Part shown: one piece after another, positions 59,717 through 64,000 of the stretch
Position numbering within the stretch: the first letter of the stretch is position 1
How the letters are laid out: every line of letters begins with the position of its first letter
Assembly (NCBI GenBank): GCA_029261895.1
Contig: JAJDAK010000012.1
Coordinates: forward strand, 28,680-92,679
DNA length: 64,000 nt
DNA from: Deltaproteobacteria bacterium
GTDB taxonomy: Bacteria > Myxococcota_A > UBA9160 > SZUA-336
Direction of reading: 5' to 3'
Translations under genes and position numbers: made by a program
Notes under the pieces: generated by a model
Told to the model about the DNA's origin: nothing
Database searches by the model: none
What the model saw: only the letters and a program-made list of their open reading frames with translations

Positions 59717-60291
59717 TTCGCGCCATCGAGTGCGGTAACAACTTCGCTAGAAATCTGGCGCAATGCTTCTTCTAGCGCATCGCCGAACGCGCGCGACGCG
59801 GACTCGATATTTCGTCGCTCGACCTTAGACGTAGTGACAAAGGTTTTTTCCAGGAGTGAAATGCGTCGCGCATCGCTGAGCAATACGTGAATATCGACAA
59901 CGGCCACACGCTCGTCGCCGAACACCAAGTCAAACGCTTGTAGTTTCACATCGAGCGTTGGATATGCACCCGCTTTTGCTCTGCGAATCCCGTAAACCTC
60001 GAACAGCTCCGCGGATAGCCGACGATCGACGTAGGCCGCCGGGGGTTGCGTCCAGCGATGCAGATCATAAAAGCCAAGCTCGACGTCAGCGTCACGCCAT
60101 ACCAAACGTTCCTTGAGATGCGCCGACGCAGCGACGGGGTTCAGACGTAGCGTCAAATCTGCCCGCGCATCCATGACCGAGCTATGTGCCACCACTGCGG
60201 GCTCGTAGTACTGAGGATTTCCGGGGCCTCTGCCCAGCACGCAGCCGGACATCAGCACGATTAAAACAGTAGCGATCCCCAATCGACACAC
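59713..60291 (-). CDS. ABC-type transport auxiliary lipoprotein (PqiC/DUF330-like)
   Basis: Lipobox LMSGC; RRLSAELFEVYGIRRA...YPTLDVKLQAFDLVFG; last gene of an Mla-type operon. Confidence 0.75.
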   Translation of the reverse strand: MCRLGIATVLIVLMSGCVLGRGPGNPQYYEPAVVAHSSVMDARADLTLRLNPVAASAHLKERLVWRDADVELGFYDLHRWTQPPAAYVDRRLSAELFEVYGIRRAKAGAYPTLDVKLQAFDLVFGDERVAVVDIHVLLSDARRISLLEKTFVTTSKVERRNIESASRAFGDALEEALRQISSEVVTALDGAN

Positions 60292-61220
60292 TAGTTGCCC
60301 CCTTCCGGACCGGATTGCAACGATCGACCGCGCAAGAGCGCGCTCGGATCGCGCTCTAACGTGTCGGCCAAGGTTCGAATCGACTCAAGCGCATCCAGCA
60401 ATCGAACGATACTTTCGCGCACGTCCCCTTGGAGCCCGGTTGCTTCATGCGCCGCATCCGCCACCGAGTTAGCAGCCTTGCGAATCGATGCAGTCGTTTG
60501 ACCCACTTGGGCTTCCGCCATCGCTGACTCCAAGCCTGCGGTCGCGGATTCGAGATTGGCGGCCGCACCTTCAAGATGCTGTACCAAACCTACCAACCCG
60601 GCTTCGTCTTCGGTAAACGGATCCATCAGAGTTTGAATCGAGATCAACGTGCCCTCGGCTTCCTTAAGTGTCGCGGTGATTTGGTCTTGGAGCTTGGGGA
60701 ACGTCGAAATGGCTTCCATCACCGCTTCTTCAAGACTGACCAAGGTGGACGGTGTGGAGGGCAGGTAGTTATAGGGCACGTTGAAAGGCAGATGTGGGGG
60801 TGGGTAACGCACGGGATCGAAGAAGTTCGCTTCGAGGAACTTCAGTCCCGTGATACCGATCGGCACCAACTGCAAACGCAGTCCAGCGGGAACCGCAGCA
60901 CGACCGGGCGACGAGAAGTTGGTTGTATCCTGGAGACCCAAACGCTGCAGTTCAACTGAATAAACTTCGCAAGTGATTTCGACGCGGCGTCGATCGGGCG
61001 CAACCGCAATATCGACCACACTCCCGATCGGAACGCCACGAAATTTGATCGCTGAACCGATATCGAGACCCTGAACGGATTCGTCGAAATAGGTCACGAC
61101 CTCAACACTGCGCCGATTCAGACCGTACGAACCGATCCAGATCAACACGCCGACAGCGATCGCCAGACCGAGCGTGATGAAAAGGCCGAGCTTCCAATGA
61201 TTGGTGGTTGAGGTCGCCAT
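60291..61220 (-). CDS. MlaD/MCE-family substrate-binding protein
   Basis: N-terminal TM, MCE motif VVTYFDESVQGLDIGSAIKFRGVPIGSVVDIAV. Confidence 0.92.
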   Translation of the reverse strand: MATSTTNHWKLGLFITLGLAIAVGVLIWIGSYGLNRRSVEVVTYFDESVQGLDIGSAIKFRGVPIGSVVDIAVAPDRRRVEITCEVYSVELQRLGLQDTTNFSSPGRAAVPAGLRLQLVPIGITGLKFLEANFFDPVRYPPPHLPFNVPYNYLPSTPSTLVSLEEAVMEAISTFPKLQDQITATLKEAEGTLISIQTLMDPFTEDEAGLVGLVQHLEGAAANLESATAGLESAMAEAQVGQTTASIRKAANSVADAAHEATGLQGDVRESIVRLLDALESIRTLADTLERDPSALLRGRSLQSGPEGGN

Positions 61221-61221
61221 A

Positions 61222-61950
61222 CTAGGCTCCTGCGGCTTGTCGGTTAAAGAAGTTCACCACACGCGGATCCTGACTTTCTACGCGTAGCACGCGCGGGTCA
61301 CCTTCCGCGATAATGCCCCGTGCATCGCGATCCAACACGATGCAGGTAGTAGCAATTTTTAAAATACTCTCGAGTTCATGCGTGACGATCACCATGGTCG
61401 TTCCAAGATTGCGATTTAACGTGAGAATCAGCTCGTCGAGTTCGACCGCTGTAATCGGATCGAGTCCAGCCGACGGTTCATCCAGAAACAGCAGCGGCGG
61501 CTCCAACGCCAGCGCACGCGCGATTCCGGCACGCTTTTTCATCCCACCGGACAATTCCGCTGGGATGTAGTTCTCAAAACCCTCTAACCCGACCAAGCGC
61601 AACTTACTGCGTACAATGGTGTCGATGATGTCATCATCAAGCCCCGTCCATTTCTCGAGTGGCAGCGAGACATTTTGGGCCAAAGTCATCGAGCCAAAGA
61701 GCGCACCCGACTGAAAGAGCACGCCAAACGGGGGCGGATCCCCCTCTTGAATCTTCAACGGCGTGCCTTGAATAAGAATTTTCCCTGCGATCGGCTGAAG
61801 CAGACCCATCATGTTCTTTAGCAGTGTCGACTTTCCGCAACCGGATCCACCTAAAATCACAAAGACCTGTCCGTGCTCAACACGGAACGCAAGGTGCTCC
61901 AAGAGAACGACGTTGTCGAAACCGATATCTAAGTTTTCAACTTCAATCAT
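61222..61950 (-). CDS. ABC transporter ATP-binding protein (MlaF-like)
   Basis: GGSGCGKSTLLKNMMGL, LSGGMKKRAGIARALALEPPLLFLDEPSAGLDP. Confidence 0.93.
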   Translation of the reverse strand: MIEVENLDIGFDNVVLLEHLAFRVEHGQVFVILGGSGCGKSTLLKNMMGLLQPIAGKILIQGTPLKIQEGDPPPFGVLFQSGALFGSMTLAQNVSLPLEKWTGLDDDIIDTIVRSKLRLVGLEGFENYIPAELSGGMKKRAGIARALALEPPLLFLDEPSAGLDPITAVELDELILTLNRNLGTTMVIVTHELESILKIATTCIVLDRDARGIIAEGDPRVLRVESQDPRVVNFFNRQAAGA

Positions 61951-63093
61951 CTAAATATCAAACACGTGATATAGAACCGTGAACACGGCATCGATCACGA
62001 TGATGGCAAAGAGGATCGCCACAACCGCAGAGGTGGTTGAGCGCCCCACCCCCTCTGCACCGCCCCGCGTCGCGAGCCCACGCTGACAGGCGATCAAAGC
62101 GATGGCACCCGCGAAAAACACACTCTTAAGCACGCCGGAGAAGACATCCCAGGCGTCAAGAGATAGTCGCGTCTCAATCAAATACGCGTTAACCGAAAGG
62201 TCTAAACCGGTGACGCCCACGACGAGGCCACCGAGAATGCCGACGAAGTCGGCGACGAGCGTCAGAAGCGGCACGACAATGATCAGCGCAAGCGTGCGAG
62301 GGAATACCAAGAAGCGATATGGATTGAGGCGCAACGTATGCAGCGCATCGACTTCCTCGGAGACTTGCATCGTTCCGATTTCAGCTGCGAACGCGGCGCC
62401 CGAGCGCCCCGCGACCACGATCGCAGTCATCAGTGGCCCGAGCTCGCGCGTCTGCGCCAGCGCGACCAGGTCGGCAACGAAGAGATTCGCGCCAATCTGT
62501 TTAAGTTGGACCGCGGCTTGAAATCCCATCACCAAGCCCACCAGAAAATTAATCAGCGCCACGATCGGCAGGCCATCCGCCCCCGCACGCTCCATCATTC
62601 GACCTACGTCGCGCCAATGCACCGTAGCGGGCAGCCGAATCGCAATCAGCGCTTGCGCAAGCACGTCTCCCACGTATGCGAACCAACTCTGCAGGGCATC
62701 GCGTATTTCCAAGCTGGTTCGGCCGATCTGTTCGAAGATCGGTACCCGGTGCGGTGCGGAATGCGGCGATGTGGGCGCGCACGCGCCGTGATTCTGATAC
62801 AGCTCCAGCAGCGCACGCACACGGTCTTCCGCGCCAATGACTTCCGCGTTTTTTCCCGCTGCTTGAAGTTCTTGCTGCAGCGCGAGTAGGACTGCGGTAG
62901 AGCCACCGTCCAGCGCTTGGAGATTTGAGAGATCGAAACGAATCGTCGATTCCTCGGGTTTTAGCAGCCCACGAATTGCCCGCTTAAGCCGCGCGCTATC
63001 GCGAAAATCCAGCCGTCCGGAGATGAGCAGATGTGCCCCTTCTCTGGCCGCCCCATGCGGGTCCGCGCGCTTAACCGAAAATTCCTCATTCAC
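61951..63093 (-). CDS. MlaE-family permease with N-terminal STAS-like domain
   Basis: STAS-like N-terminus (STIRFDLSNLQALDGGSTAVLLAL), then MlaE permease (ALINFLVGLVMGFQAAVQLKQIGANLFVADLVALAQTRELGPLMTAIVVAGRSGAAFAAEIGTM). Confidence 0.9.
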   Translation of the reverse strand: MNEEFSVKRADPHGAAREGAHLLISGRLDFRDSARLKRAIRGLLKPEESTIRFDLSNLQALDGGSTAVLLALQQELQAAGKNAEVIGAEDRVRALLELYQNHGACAPTSPHSAPHRVPIFEQIGRTSLEIRDALQSWFAYVGDVLAQALIAIRLPATVHWRDVGRMMERAGADGLPIVALINFLVGLVMGFQAAVQLKQIGANLFVADLVALAQTRELGPLMTAIVVAGRSGAAFAAEIGTMQVSEEVDALHTLRLNPYRFLVFPRTLALIIVVPLLTLVADFVGILGGLVVGVTGLDLSVNAYLIETRLSLDAWDVFSGVLKSVFFAGAIALIACQRGLATRGGAEGVGRSTTSAVVAILFAIIVIDAVFTVLYHVFDI

Positions 63094-63189
63094 CCAGCGC
63101 TAGAACCTGCCAAAATCCCTAACCGGGTCAACGTGTTGGCAAGTTTCAGCCCGAACGATAGGATCGTGGGCCGAAAAGGAGGACCGCTG

Positions 63190-63972
63190 ATGTCTGATCG
63201 CGTGACTGTTTCCATTCGGGATGGCGTGGCCGATGTGAAGCTAAACCGTCCCGAGAAGCTGAATGCGTTGGATCCAGCGATGTTCACCGGCCTGATTGAA
63301 GCTGGGGAGGAACTCGCCCAGGACAGCGCCCTTCGCGCGGTCGTGCTTTCGGGCGAAGGCCGCGCCTTTTGTGCGGGACTCGATATGGCGAGTTTTGCCG
63401 CAATGGCCAAGCGGGATGAGGAATCGGATACCGGGATTCTGCTGCGGCGCATCGAACAGAGCCCAGCAAACGTCGCCCAACGCGCGGCCTATGTCTGGCA
63501 GGAAGTGCCGGTTCCGGTGATCGCCGCGATTCACGGGGTGACGTACGGTGGCGGCCTGCAGATCGCACTCGGCGCAGATATTCGCTTCGTACATCCTGAG
63601 GCCAAGTTGAGTGTGATGGAGATCAAATGGGGTTTGATCCCGGATATGAGCGGTACGCAAACCCTACGGCGGTTAGTGCGGCTCGATGTCGCGAAGGAAC
63701 TCACGTTCTCGGGTCGGGTAATTTCTGGCACCGAAGCCCATGCGTTGGGGCTCGCAACACGCGTCTGTGAAGATCCCTACACTGCTGCACATGAGACGGC
63801 CGCAGAAATCGCGAAGCGATCGCCGAGCGCCATCCGTGCAGGGAAGAAACTTCTCAACGAGTCAGGACTCGTATCGCTCGAAGAGGGCCTGCGTCTCGAG
63901 GAAAAAATGCAGCGATCGCTGATCGGGAAACCCGATCAGATCGAAGCCGTCAAAGCCAACCTCAAGAACTGA
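63190..63972 (+). CDS. Enoyl-CoA hydratase/crotonase-family protein
   Basis: LNRPEKLNALDPAMF, GRAFCAGLDMASF, AAIHGVTYGGGLQIALGADIRF; ATG 63190. Confidence 0.94.
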   Translation: MSDRVTVSIRDGVADVKLNRPEKLNALDPAMFTGLIEAGEELAQDSALRAVVLSGEGRAFCAGLDMASFAAMAKRDEESDTGILLRRIEQSPANVAQRAAYVWQEVPVPVIAAIHGVTYGGGLQIALGADIRFVHPEAKLSVMEIKWGLIPDMSGTQTLRRLVRLDVAKELTFSGRVISGTEAHALGLATRVCEDPYTAAHETAAEIAKRSPSAIRAGKKLLNESGLVSLEEGLRLEEKMQRSLIGKPDQIEAVKANLKN

Positions 63973-64000
63973 ATGCAATAAATGGGGACGTTGGTTGAAA

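Overview
Bacterial chromosomal window of about 64 kb, gene-dense on both strands, that looks like ordinary core and accessory genome. I see no rRNA, CRISPR array, integrase or prophage block. Recognisable loci: lpxC; a TPR-Ser/Thr kinase; ruvCAB with yebC; an Hsp70/J-domain pair; a DUF35/thiolase pair; a thioredoxin plus multihaem cytochrome lipoprotein; family-4 UDG; aroE; a Gld-type ABC exporter; a DsbA-like lipoprotein; a CDF transporter; infA; nhaA; purE; greB; a GMC oxidoreductase cluster; tRNA-Arg(TCT); nadE; an RND/MMPL transporter; a PMT/TPR protein; tRNA-Pro(TGG); rdgB; rph; an amidase; an ACT-malic enzyme; a VWA protein; ileS; an Mla-type lipid-transport operon; and a crotonase. Most interesting signals: (i) an IS200/RAYT-like HUH transposase ORF with flanking imperfect repeats and a neighbouring 3x48-bp tandem repeat; (ii) a REP-like palindromic element family that brackets tRNA-Pro as an inverted pair, with a third copy supplying the stop codon of a neighbouring CDS; (iii) a lipoprotein fusing two thioredoxin-like domains to an eight-CXXCH cytochrome; (iv) an Hsp70 whose lid appears replaced by an acidic tail, translationally coupled to a J-domain protein; (v) a hairpin enclosing the Shine-Dalgarno and start codon of the DUF35/thiolase unit; (vi) two DnaA-box-like motifs in the lpxC leader; (vii) a tRNA-Arg gene that supplies the stop codon of the upstream metalloprotease-like lipoprotein gene. 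All calls come from reading the sequence and translations by eye; no database search was run. Gene content resembles deltaproteobacterial-type lineages, but taxonomy is a low-confidence inference.
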